DNA of 5,058 nt from an uncultured Chromatiaceae bacterium (GTDB lineage: Bacteria > Pseudomonadota > Gammaproteobacteria > Enterobacterales > Alteromonadaceae). The stretch spans positions 1-5,058 of the forward strand of contig CAMLRA010000216.1 in assembly GCA_946482325.1 (NCBI GenBank). Reading direction: 5' to 3'. The stretch's first letter is position 1. The number at the start of each line of letters is the position of its first letter. Under the pieces are notes generated by a model. That model saw only the letters and a list, made by a program, of their open reading frames with translations, was not told the DNA's origin and ran no database searches. Of the stretch, positions 1-5,058 are shown piece by piece. The translations under genes were made by a program, and so were the position numbers.

Positions 1-1047
1 GACATCATTCGGGCAATGCAGAATGATGTTGTTACGCATGATACCGCCAGTGGTTTCAGTGCCAGTGACGCCATCGCGATTGTAAGCCGCACCAGTACCA
101 CCGCCGCCAAATGACAGACCGAGCGCATTATGACGCCCGCCTTTTAAATTGGCTTCACACATCACCAGGTTGCGTTCAAATACACCACCACTGGCATTGC
201 CTTTGATAAAGCCTGCGTAACTGACTTCATCACCGGCATTTTTCTGAATATCAAAGATAAAATTGGCACTGACTTTCCAGTCATTGGCGGCGACTATGTC
301 CACAGGTGTAGCCGGTCCTTTAGTTTTGCGCGGGCTGGTGTTGTAAATCGTGTTGCTTACTAATAAACCACGATCCGGGTAATTCCCCTTCAAACCGTTG
401 ACCTTAATCGCAGAATTAAAATCGCGAAAGCTGTTATTACGGATCACCACATCGCTGGCTTTGCCGCTGATATGTAGCGCATGCTGACAGCTGTCATGGG
501 TGTCGCAATTGCCGACAAAACTGAGGTTTTCAAACTGCCAGTGCGGGGCCAGTAACAATAAGCCCTCGCCTTTGAGCAACAACTGCACTTGATGCATGCG
601 TCGGCCAGTCAATCGGATCGGCGCTTCTGCCGTGCCGGCCTGGCGCATTTCAAAAGTACGTTCAAATGCATAAACGCCGGGTTCCAGCATAATCTGCTGC
701 CCGGGTTTGGCACTGCTCAGCGCTGTTTTCAGGCTGGCGACATCAGACACAAAAACAAGCTCGCCATGCTGGGCTGGTATGAAATCCGGATGCGCACCGG
801 CACCGTGCCACTGGGTGGGATCCAGTTCACGGAAGTAATAGTTTTTTTGCTCAAAACTACCAAAAAAATCAAACAGTGGAGCAACAAAAGCCACACTCGG
901 GTAATTCACCCTCAGGTCAGCCGCCACTTTTTGGCTATACAGCGGCAATGGCAAACCAAGCCAATAAATACTGCGCGCCCAAATCAGCAATACGCCAAAC
1001 AAGGCGAGATTAGCGACAACCCCGCTCCAATAAAAATACTTACGCAT
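1..1047 (-). CDS. Membrane-anchored right-handed parallel beta-helix protein, C-terminus cut by the window edge
   Basis: The reading frame is open for 349 codons, from an ATG at 1047 to the left edge, so the C-terminus is missing. Residues about 8-24 form one hydrophobic segment after R2-K3, with R25 following, which suggests a signal anchor and a periplasmic body. From about residue 103 the sequence looks like the first turn of a pectate-lyase-like fold (SLKTAL, then PGQQIMLEPGVY, then AGTAEAPIRL). Repeated short strand/turn units follow, such as VVIRNNSF, LLVSNTIYN, WKVSANFIF, VFERNLVM and IMRNNIIL, typical of beta-helix coils. A glycine-rich loop SFGGGGTG lies at 312-319. C181 and C187 could form a disulfide, which fits an extracytoplasmic location. 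The family includes polysaccharide lyases (PL6-like), C5-epimerases and non-enzymatic binding proteins; no catalytic set can be assigned. It is the third gene of the leftward unit, so a role in processing the exopolysaccharide is inferred. The ATG at 1047 is preferred over an in-frame ATG at 1080 because only it has a Shine-Dalgarno sequence. Confidence 0.8.
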   Translation of the reverse strand, partial: MRKYFYWSGVVANLALFGVLLIWARSIYWLGLPLPLYSQKVAADLRVNYPSVAFVAPLFDFFGSFEQKNYYFRELDPTQWHGAGAHPDFIPAQHGELVFVSDVASLKTALSSAKPGQQIMLEPGVYAFERTFEMRQAGTAEAPIRLTGRRMHQVQLLLKGEGLLLLAPHWQFENLSFVGNCDTHDSCQHALHISGKASDVVIRNNSFRDFNSAIKVNGLKGNYPDRGLLVSNTIYNTSPRKTKGPATPVDIVAANDWKVSANFIFDIQKNAGDEVSYAGFIKGNASGGVFERNLVMCEANLKGGRHNALGLSFGGGGTGAAYNRDGVTGTETTGGIMRNNIILHCPNDV

Positions 1048-1053
1048 CAAAGA

Positions 1054-1057
1054 CTCC
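1054..1057 (-). promoter_or_regulatory. Ribosome binding site of the beta-helix gene
   Basis: GGAG on the minus strand lies 6 nt upstream of the ATG at 1047. The in-frame ATG at 1080 directly follows an in-frame TGA and has no purine-rich site before it, so this site decides the start. Confidence 0.6.
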
Positions 1058-1092
1058 GCTGCTGAAGGCTGACATGCCATTCAGACAGTGTT

Positions 1093-2358
1093 TCATAACA
1101 AGATTTCTGCGACAGCACCATGGCTTAAAAAAGCCTGGGGGCTCGCACTGGCGCCATAAGCGCCGGATTGCAACACGGCAAACCAGTCGCCGACGGCAGG
1201 CTCAGGCAACAGCACTTTATCTGCTAACACATCCAAGGGTGTACACAATGGCCCCACCACCTGCAGCGGCCCGGCCACCGGCTGATTGAGTTTAGTAGCC
1301 AGCAGCACCGGGTAATTACGCCGCACCACTTGGCCAAAATTACCTGAATTGGCCAGATGATGATGCAGACCGCCATTGGTCACGACAAAAGTACTGCCGT
1401 GCGATGATTTGATATCAATGACTTTACTGAAGTAAACGCCGGCATCGGCCACCAGATATCGTCCCAGTTCCAGCACAATCTCCAATCCGGCGATAGTGTC
1501 GGCGAACTCATCAAGCAGATTATACATGCCGGCACCGATGGCATTAAGATCGAGTGGTTTATCCGCCGGAAAATACGGCACACCAAAACCACCACCCAGA
1601 TTAAAAAAGCGCAAATCAGGGCATAAAGGCCGCAATTGCGTGAGCAACTGCAGACTTTGCCGTTGGCTCTGCAAAATAGCGTCGGCGTGCAAATTCTGTG
1701 AGCCGCAGTACAAGTGAAAACCAATCAACTGCAACGGGCCTTGCTGGACTTCAGTAAGCAGCGCAAAAACCTGACTTTGGTCGATGCCAAATGCTTTGGC
1801 GCCACCGGCCATTTTCATGCCAGAGCCTTTCAGTTCAAATTCCGGATTGATGCGAAGTGCCACCTGCGCTCTGGTGTTTGCTGCCAGGCAAAGCCGCTGC
1901 AACCGGCGCATTTCATTAACCGATTCAAGATGTACCACACAACCGGCAGCAATAGCGGCAGCAAGTTCGGCATCGGTTTTACCCGGGCCGGCAAAGCTGA
2001 TGTGCGAAGCCGCCATGCCACTTTGCAAAGCCAGCAGTAGTTCACGTCGGGACGCCACGTCCATACCATCGACCAGAGCTGCCATCTGCTGCACCACAGG
2101 TCCATAAGGATTCGCCTTCACCGCATAATGCAACTTCACTGCTACCGGCAGCGCGTGGCGTAACTGCTGCACTTTGTGCAGAATGGCCATGCGGTCATAA
2201 GCATAAAACACCTCTGCATCGAGCAGCGCCGCGATTTGAGCAGGCGTTTTACCACCGATACAGAGCGAACCATCCATACAGGATAATGCACTGACGGCAG
2301 CAGCTAATTGTGGTTGCGCACTCAATTGGCTGCTATCAATGTGGTCACAACGTGGCAC
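1093..2358 (-). CDS. PLP-dependent decarboxylase, exosortase A system-associated
   Basis: This 421-residue protein belongs to the alanine racemase-fold (group III) decarboxylases, together with diaminopimelate and ornithine decarboxylases. They remove the alpha-carboxyl of an amino acid using pyridoxal phosphate in the cytoplasm. The N-terminal barrel carries the PLP lysine K81 in HYAVKANPY. It also has RINPEF (169-174), GFHLYCGSQ (213-221), the glycine loop GGG (255-257) for the cofactor phosphate, and ELGRYLVADAG (297-307), the counterpart of EPGR. The C-terminal domain holds C372 and D376 in GPLCTPLD and Y401 in SGAYG, so all expected catalytic positions are present. The FYAYDR segment after an about 50-residue leader and the KGSGMKMAGGAKAFGID stretch match what I know of the exosortase A-associated subfamily (TIGR03099-like). 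The substrate is unknown. The start is a GTG inside the ligase 3' end, supported by AAGGA 8 nt upstream. The 14-nt overlap implies translational coupling and matched amounts of the two enzymes. Plain diaminopimelate decarboxylase is a less likely alternative given the neighbours. Confidence 0.9.
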   Translation of the reverse strand: MPRCDHIDSSQLSAQPQLAAAVSALSCMDGSLCIGGKTPAQIAALLDAEVFYAYDRMAILHKVQQLRHALPVAVKLHYAVKANPYGPVVQQMAALVDGMDVASRRELLLALQSGMAASHISFAGPGKTDAELAAAIAAGCVVHLESVNEMRRLQRLCLAANTRAQVALRINPEFELKGSGMKMAGGAKAFGIDQSQVFALLTEVQQGPLQLIGFHLYCGSQNLHADAILQSQRQSLQLLTQLRPLCPDLRFFNLGGGFGVPYFPADKPLDLNAIGAGMYNLLDEFADTIAGLEIVLELGRYLVADAGVYFSKVIDIKSSHGSTFVVTNGGLHHHLANSGNFGQVVRRNYPVLLATKLNQPVAGPLQVVGPLCTPLDVLADKVLLPEPAVGDWFAVLQSGAYGASASPQAFLSHGAVAEILL

Positions 2359-3901
2359 TGAAATAATCCTTATAAGTGAGACTTAACTGTTTGCGATCCA
2401 GTTTACCATTGACGGTTTTTGGTAATTGTTCCAGTTGCAATACCGCTTTGGGCTGCATATATACCGGCAAAGCTTGCTTCAGTGCGGCCAGAATGGCCGT
2501 GCAGTCCTGTACAACCACAGAGCTGAATAACAACAACACTGCATTATCTGCGTTGGCAAGCGGCACCGCTATTGCGGCCGCGTCTGTGACATGCTGTACC
2601 GATGCATAAAACTGCTGTTCAATCTCCGTAGGACTGATGCGGATGCCGGAGCATTTAAGCATTTCATCTAACCGACCAATGTAATACAAATCGCCCTCGG
2701 CATCGCGGCGAACTTGGTCACCAGACCACACAGCGGCAGGCCTTTGCAACACTGACGGTGGCAATAACGGGTCTGGCTTAAAGCGTTCGGCTGTGACATC
2801 TGGCCGGCCCCAATAGCCAAGACTAACCAGCGGCCCGCGATGCACTAACTCACCGGGTTCATCAACATCACATTCACTGCCATCGGGCCGAAGTACCCGC
2901 ACATCGGCAAATGGGATCGCCTGACCAATAGAATCAGGCTTGCTTGCCAATTTTTCAGGCGCCAGATAAGTGGAGCGAAACGCCTCGGTCAGGCCGTACA
3001 TCAAATAAGGCCGCGCCTGGCGAAACAGCTGTTGTAAGCGATGCAGCAACACCGGGGGCATAGCGCCACCGGAGTTTGTCCATAACCGCAGACTATCAGC
3101 ACTGTTGTCCGGCCACTTCGCTTGCGCCAATGCCGACCATAGCGGCGGCACAGCTGCCAACACAGTAACCTGATGCTGGCGCACTAACCGCACCACATCC
3201 TGTGCTAATAAATAATCGGTCAGCACCACAGTCGCACCCACCGCCCAGGCACTCAACAGTTGATTCAGACCATAGTCAAAACTAAATGGCAGCAGCGCCA
3301 ACACCACATCTTGTTGCTGTAATTGCAGGTACTGGCTGACGGACACTGCACCTAACAGCAGATTCAACTGCGTCACCACAACGCCTTTGGCAAGGCCGGT
3401 ACTGCCCGATGTATATAAAATAGCGGCAGGATAAGTGCTGAAACCAGCTCCCGTTGTCAACTGCAAGCCCTCAAAGCCGGCACCAGCTGTCTTGGTGTCA
3501 AGTCCGGCAGGCCCGGCCCAGGCTGCGCCTGCAGGCAAGATTAAATCAGCTTCCAGCTGCTGACGGCGCATCGGCGCAACACTCAACAGCTTCGGCTGGC
3601 AATCGTCGACAATATGCTGCAACTGCTGCAGCTTCAACCCCTGGTGCACCGGCACTGCTATAGCACCCAGGCTCCAGATCGCGAATAGTTCTATCACCAT
3701 GTCACGTTGTTTAGGTAACAACAACACCAGCCGGTCTCCGGCTGCAAGCCCTGCCATCAAAAGCTGTTGACGCCGCAGCTGCACTGCGGCAAGCACTTGC
3801 GCAAAGTTCAGGCTGCCGGTCAAATCTTCCAGCGCCGGATGGTCTGGCCAGCGCTGAGCAGCCAGCATCAATAAGCCAGGCAGAGAATCCGTTTGCACCA
3901 T
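2345..3901 (-). CDS. AMP-forming acyl/aminoacyl ligase, exosortase A system-associated
   Basis: This 518-residue adenylate-forming enzyme (ANL superfamily) has a complete motif set. It should activate a carboxylic acid with ATP and transfer the acyl group to a thiol, either CoA or the phosphopantetheine of the carrier protein encoded next to it. Visible are the P-loop YTSGSTGLAKG (163-173), the A4-like FSFDYGLNQL (206-215), the A5 motif YGLTE (302-306), SGD (393-395), and YIGRLDEMLKCSGIRIS (407-423) covering the A7/A8 hinge. The A10 lysine is K500 in NGKLD. Asp209 in FSFD sits where amino-acid-activating adenylation domains hold the aspartate that grips the amino group, which hints at an amino acid substrate. 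The family resembles TIGR03098, found with exosortase A. The ATG at 3901 is chosen because AGGA lies 6 nt upstream; an in-frame TTG at 3934 would add 11 residues that do not look like the family N-terminus. It is the first gene of the leftward unit. The protein is rich in Leu and Gln. Confidence 0.9.
   Translation of the reverse strand: MVQTDSLPGLLMLAAQRWPDHPALEDLTGSLNFAQVLAAVQLRRQQLLMAGLAAGDRLVLLLPKQRDMVIELFAIWSLGAIAVPVHQGLKLQQLQHIVDDCQPKLLSVAPMRRQQLEADLILPAGAAWAGPAGLDTKTAGAGFEGLQLTTGAGFSTYPAAILYTSGSTGLAKGVVVTQLNLLLGAVSVSQYLQLQQQDVVLALLPFSFDYGLNQLLSAWAVGATVVLTDYLLAQDVVRLVRQHQVTVLAAVPPLWSALAQAKWPDNSADSLRLWTNSGGAMPPVLLHRLQQLFRQARPYLMYGLTEAFRSTYLAPEKLASKPDSIGQAIPFADVRVLRPDGSECDVDEPGELVHRGPLVSLGYWGRPDVTAERFKPDPLLPPSVLQRPAAVWSGDQVRRDAEGDLYYIGRLDEMLKCSGIRISPTEIEQQFYASVQHVTDAAAIAVPLANADNAVLLLFSSVVVQDCTAILAALKQALPVYMQPKAVLQLEQLPKTVNGKLDRKQLSLTYKDYFSATL
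2367..2371 (-). promoter_or_regulatory. Ribosome binding site inside the ligase gene for the decarboxylase
   Basis: AAGGA on the minus strand lies 8 nt before the GTG start at 2358 and within the last codons of the ligase. It supports the GTG start and a coupled ligase-decarboxylase translation. Confidence 0.6.
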
Positions 3902-3907
3902 GCTGCG

Positions 3908-3911
3908 TCCT
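3908..3911 (-). promoter_or_regulatory. Ribosome binding site of the ligase gene
   Basis: AGGA on the minus strand lies 6 nt upstream of the ATG at 3901. It favours this start over the upstream in-frame TTG at 3934. Confidence 0.55.
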
Positions 3912-3934
3912 GTTAGTCCATCACTCCGGAACAA

Positions 3935-3955
3935 GCCATTTCACTGATTAATGGC
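3935..3955. repeat. Inverted repeat in the ligase leader
   Basis: The arms GCCATT (3935-3940) and AATGGC (3950-3955) are perfect 6-bp inverted copies separated by 9 nt. They lie 34-54 nt upstream of the ligase start. This could be an operator half-site pair or a weak leader hairpin, or chance. Confidence 0.35.
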
Positions 3956-3968
3956 AAGATTTTTCCGG

Positions 3969-3986
3969 CGGCAAAACACTTTGCCG
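3969..3986. promoter_or_regulatory. Perfect 7-bp inverted repeat in the divergent region, candidate operator
   Basis: CGGCAAA (3969-3975), a 4-nt centre ACAC, and TTTGCCG (3980-3986) form a perfect palindrome about midway between the two divergent genes. Its right arm coincides with the best -35-like hexamer for the carrier protein gene. The start of the putative leftward transcript would also fall in it. A regulator bound here could control both units. No regulator gene is in the window, and a transcribed hairpin is an alternative. Confidence 0.45.
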
Positions 3987-4007
3987 ACAAATAATCTGTG
4001 GTAGAGT
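3981..4007 (+). promoter_or_regulatory. Possible promoter of the carrier protein-prsT unit
   Basis: TTGCCG (3981-3986) and TAGAGT (4002-4007) are separated by 15 nt, shorter than ideal. A TG one base before the -10 gives an extended -10 pattern (TGGTAGAGT). The match is weak; the location upstream of the first rightward gene is the main support. Confidence 0.3.
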
Positions 4008-4018
4008 ACATTGAGCAA
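3991..4018 (-). promoter_or_regulatory. Possible promoter of the ligase-decarboxylase unit
   Basis: On the minus strand TTGCTC (4018-4013) precedes GATTAT (3996-3991) with a 16-nt spacer. Three of six and four of six bases match the sigma-70 consensus. The site overlaps the rightward candidate face to face, so the two promoters, if real, would compete. Confidence 0.25.
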
Positions 4019-4034
4019 ATATCTGATGTCCATT

Positions 4035-4038
4035 GGAG
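4035..4038 (+). promoter_or_regulatory. Ribosome binding site of the carrier protein gene
   Basis: GGAG lies 6 nt before the ATG at 4045. An in-frame TTG at 4033 overlaps this site and is therefore an unlikely start. Confidence 0.6.
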
Positions 4039-4044
4039 TTCACT

Positions 4045-4299
4045 ATGAGGGACCAACAAACTCAGACCTGGCAGGTGCTTGAACAAATTCTGCGCAGCGT
4101 ACTGGGGCCACACCAGCAGATCACCCAACAAACCGCTTTGTTAGGTGCCATTCCTGAATTTGATTCCAGCAGTATTATGACCATCCTGACCTTGCTGGAA
4201 GACCAGTTTGACATCGTGTTCGACGATGACGAACTCAGCGCAGACTTATTCAGTAGCACTGCTACGCTCTACCAATTTTTACTGAAAAAACTAGATTAG
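4045..4299 (+). CDS. Acyl carrier protein, exosortase A system-associated
   Basis: This 84-residue acidic protein has the length and helix pattern of an acyl or peptidyl carrier protein. Helix I is about residues 8-20, and the helix II start carries the attachment motif in IPEFDSSSIM. Ser41 after Asp40 is the expected phosphopantetheine site. It is followed by TLLEDQFDIVFDDDELSADLF and a C-terminal helix (about 72-83). The segment after the serine, LLEDQF then DDDEL, is typical of stand-alone carrier proteins. The residue after the modified serine is Ser instead of the more usual Leu or Met. Its likely job is to hold the acyl or aminoacyl group activated by the divergently encoded ligase as a thioester in the cytoplasm; a holo-ACP synthase from elsewhere would modify it. 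It is the first gene of the rightward unit, 73 nt ahead of the TPR lipoprotein gene and probably co-transcribed with it. The ATG at 4045 is chosen from its Shine-Dalgarno sequence. Confidence 0.88.
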   Translation: MRDQQTQTWQVLEQILRSVLGPHQQITQQTALLGAIPEFDSSSIMTILTLLEDQFDIVFDDDELSADLFSSTATLYQFLLKKLD

Positions 4300-4327
4300 G
4301 CTTCGTCCAACTGACAATCAACAATAA

Positions 4328-4348
4328 GACCGACACCCGGGGCCGGTC
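4328..4348 (+). repeat. Short stem-loop between the carrier protein gene and prsT
   Basis: GACCG (4328-4332) and CGGTC (4344-4348) can pair around an 11-nt GC-rich loop. No T-run follows, so it is not a convincing intrinsic terminator. It may be a processing or attenuation element in the 73-nt gap, or chance. Confidence 0.3.
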
Positions 4349-4372
4349 GTCGCTGTATAAAGGATTAAACAA

Positions 4373-5058
4373 ATGAAAAAAACACTTCTGGTCAGCTGTA
4401 TTTTGGCGGCATTGGTCACACAGGGTTGTGGCAAAAAAGACGCAGCACAACATCTGCAAGATGCGCAAAACTTTATCAATAAACAAGAATATCCTGCGGC
4501 AGTGATTGAACTGAAGTCTGCGTTGCAGCAAGAACCGGAAAATGCCAAAGTCCGGTTGACCTTGGGTCTGATTTATCTTCAGGTCGGTGATGGTCTGTCG
4601 GCCAGCAAAGAATTGCAAAGAGCTAAAGAATTTGGCGCTGACCTGAACGAGTTGGCGCTGCCAATGGCGCAGGCATTTTTCCTGGCCGGACAATTCCCTG
4701 AACTGGCAAGCCTTGGCAAAGAATCCGGTCTGAGCCCATTAAATCAGGATTACATCCGCTTATATCAGGCATTGTCAGCTATTGAAGCATCAGAAGCTGC
4801 CGACGCCAAAGCTGAACTGCAATCCCTGTCGACAAATAATGACGCCGGTATTAAAGCTATGGCCTCAGCTCAGCTGCAGATTATGGACCGTAAACATGAT
4901 ACTGCGCTGGCTGCGTTGAACGACATTCCTGCTGATAATCCTTTGTTCCGTGAAGGCTTATTGTTAAAAGCCAAGCTGCAAAACATCCTGGCGCAGTTTG
5001 ATGCTTCTACCGCCAGTTTTCAGCAATATTTAAAACTCAATCCGTCAGGCCATCAGGC
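4373..5058 (+). CDS. prsT: PrsT-like TPR-repeat lipoprotein of the PEP-CTERM/exosortase system, C-terminus cut by the window edge
   Basis: The frame is open from the ATG at 4373 to the right edge (228 codons), with AAAGGA 8 nt before the start. The N-terminus is a lipoprotein signal: K2-K3, a hydrophobic core (about 4-15), then TQGC with Cys19 as the predicted lipid-bearing residue. Gly at +2 and no Asp would send it to the outer membrane. Helical TPR units follow at about 24-56 (AQNFINKQEYPAAVIELKSAL) and 57-90 (LGLIYLQVGDGLSASKELQRA), with more degenerate helical repeats to the edge and a further unit near 205-225 (FDASTASFQQYLKLNP). The PrsT family (TIGR02917-like) is about 900 residues long, so roughly three quarters lies outside. 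The N-terminal pattern and the exosortase-associated neighbours support this call; another TPR lipoprotein is the alternative. The inferred role is a periplasmic scaffold for exopolysaccharide export or PEP-CTERM protein handling. The lipobox is unusual in having Gln at -2 and Thr at -3. Confidence 0.82.
   Translation, partial: MKKTLLVSCILAALVTQGCGKKDAAQHLQDAQNFINKQEYPAAVIELKSALQQEPENAKVRLTLGLIYLQVGDGLSASKELQRAKEFGADLNELALPMAQAFFLAGQFPELASLGKESGLSPLNQDYIRLYQALSAIEASEAADAKAELQSLSTNNDAGIKAMASAQLQIMDRKHDTALAALNDIPADNPLFREGLLLKAKLQNILAQFDASTASFQQYLKLNPSGHQ

Noticed and set aside
589..1065. 158-codon open frame on the plus strand
   Set aside because: It lies entirely opposite the beta-helix gene, has a composition unlike a real protein (many Arg, His and Gln, no recognisable domain), and no good ribosome site.
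1047..1096. ATGA overlap start at 1096 for the gene after the decarboxylase
   Set aside because: That ATG is out of frame with the beta-helix protein and stops after 18 codons.
1714..2107. Two overlapping plus-strand open frames
   Set aside because: They are shadows of the decarboxylase gene, whose catalytic motifs fix the minus strand as coding.
3913..3939. Short minus-strand peptide frame starting with ATG at 3939 in the ligase leader
   Set aside because: Only eight codons, without a clear ribosome site; treated as chance and not a leader peptide.
3952..3966. Possible sigma-54 promoter, TGGC then TTCC
   Set aside because: Considered because PEP-CTERM loci often have the sigma-54 regulator PrsR, but the -12 GC is absent (CC at that spacing).
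4328..4350. Intrinsic terminator after the carrier protein gene
   Set aside because: The stem is short and no T-run follows.
4262..4693. 143-codon minus-strand open frame
   Set aside because: It is antisense to the carrier protein end and prsT start, which have clear Shine-Dalgarno sites, a lipoprotein signal and TPR units.

Overview
This window is part of an exosortase A (XrtA / PEP-CTERM) exopolysaccharide-associated gene cluster of a Gram-negative bacterium. Three of its five genes match protein families that are normally found only in genomes with this protein-sorting system: the AMP-forming ligase, the PLP-dependent decarboxylase and the TPR lipoprotein PrsT. The moderate GC content, Gln-rich proteins and Gram-negative lipoprotein suggest a proteobacterium. 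A gammaproteobacterium of the Alteromonadales/Rheinheimera type is my guess, but the sequence alone does not prove it. The exosortase, glycosyltransferases and PEP-CTERM substrates are not in the window and are expected to lie on either side.

The layout is two divergent transcription units. The leftward unit runs from about 3.9 kb to the left edge. It holds an AMP-forming acyl/aminoacyl ligase (2345-3901), a group III (alanine racemase-fold) PLP decarboxylase whose start overlaps the ligase end by 14 nt (1093-2358), and, after 45 nt, a membrane-anchored right-handed beta-helix protein that continues past the left edge (1-1047). The rightward unit holds a small acyl carrier protein (4045-4299) and then the PrsT-type TPR lipoprotein, which runs off the right edge (from 4373). 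The 143-nt divergent intergenic region (3902-4044) contains two inverted repeats, and weak promoter-like motifs point both ways around the better one.

Ligase, carrier protein and decarboxylase together look like a small carrier-protein pathway. The ligase would adenylate a carboxylic acid, probably an amino acid, and load it onto the phosphopantetheine arm of the carrier. The decarboxylase could then act on the free or the carrier-bound amino acid. This resembles in outline the BtrJ/BtrI/BtrK steps of butirosin biosynthesis. The end product may be an amine or acyl decoration of the exopolysaccharide; this is inference. The beta-helix protein is a candidate polysaccharide lyase, epimerase or binding protein on the periplasmic side, and PrsT a candidate outer-membrane-linked scaffold for polymer export or PEP-CTERM protein handling. 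Apart from the divergent region there is no gene-free stretch of note.
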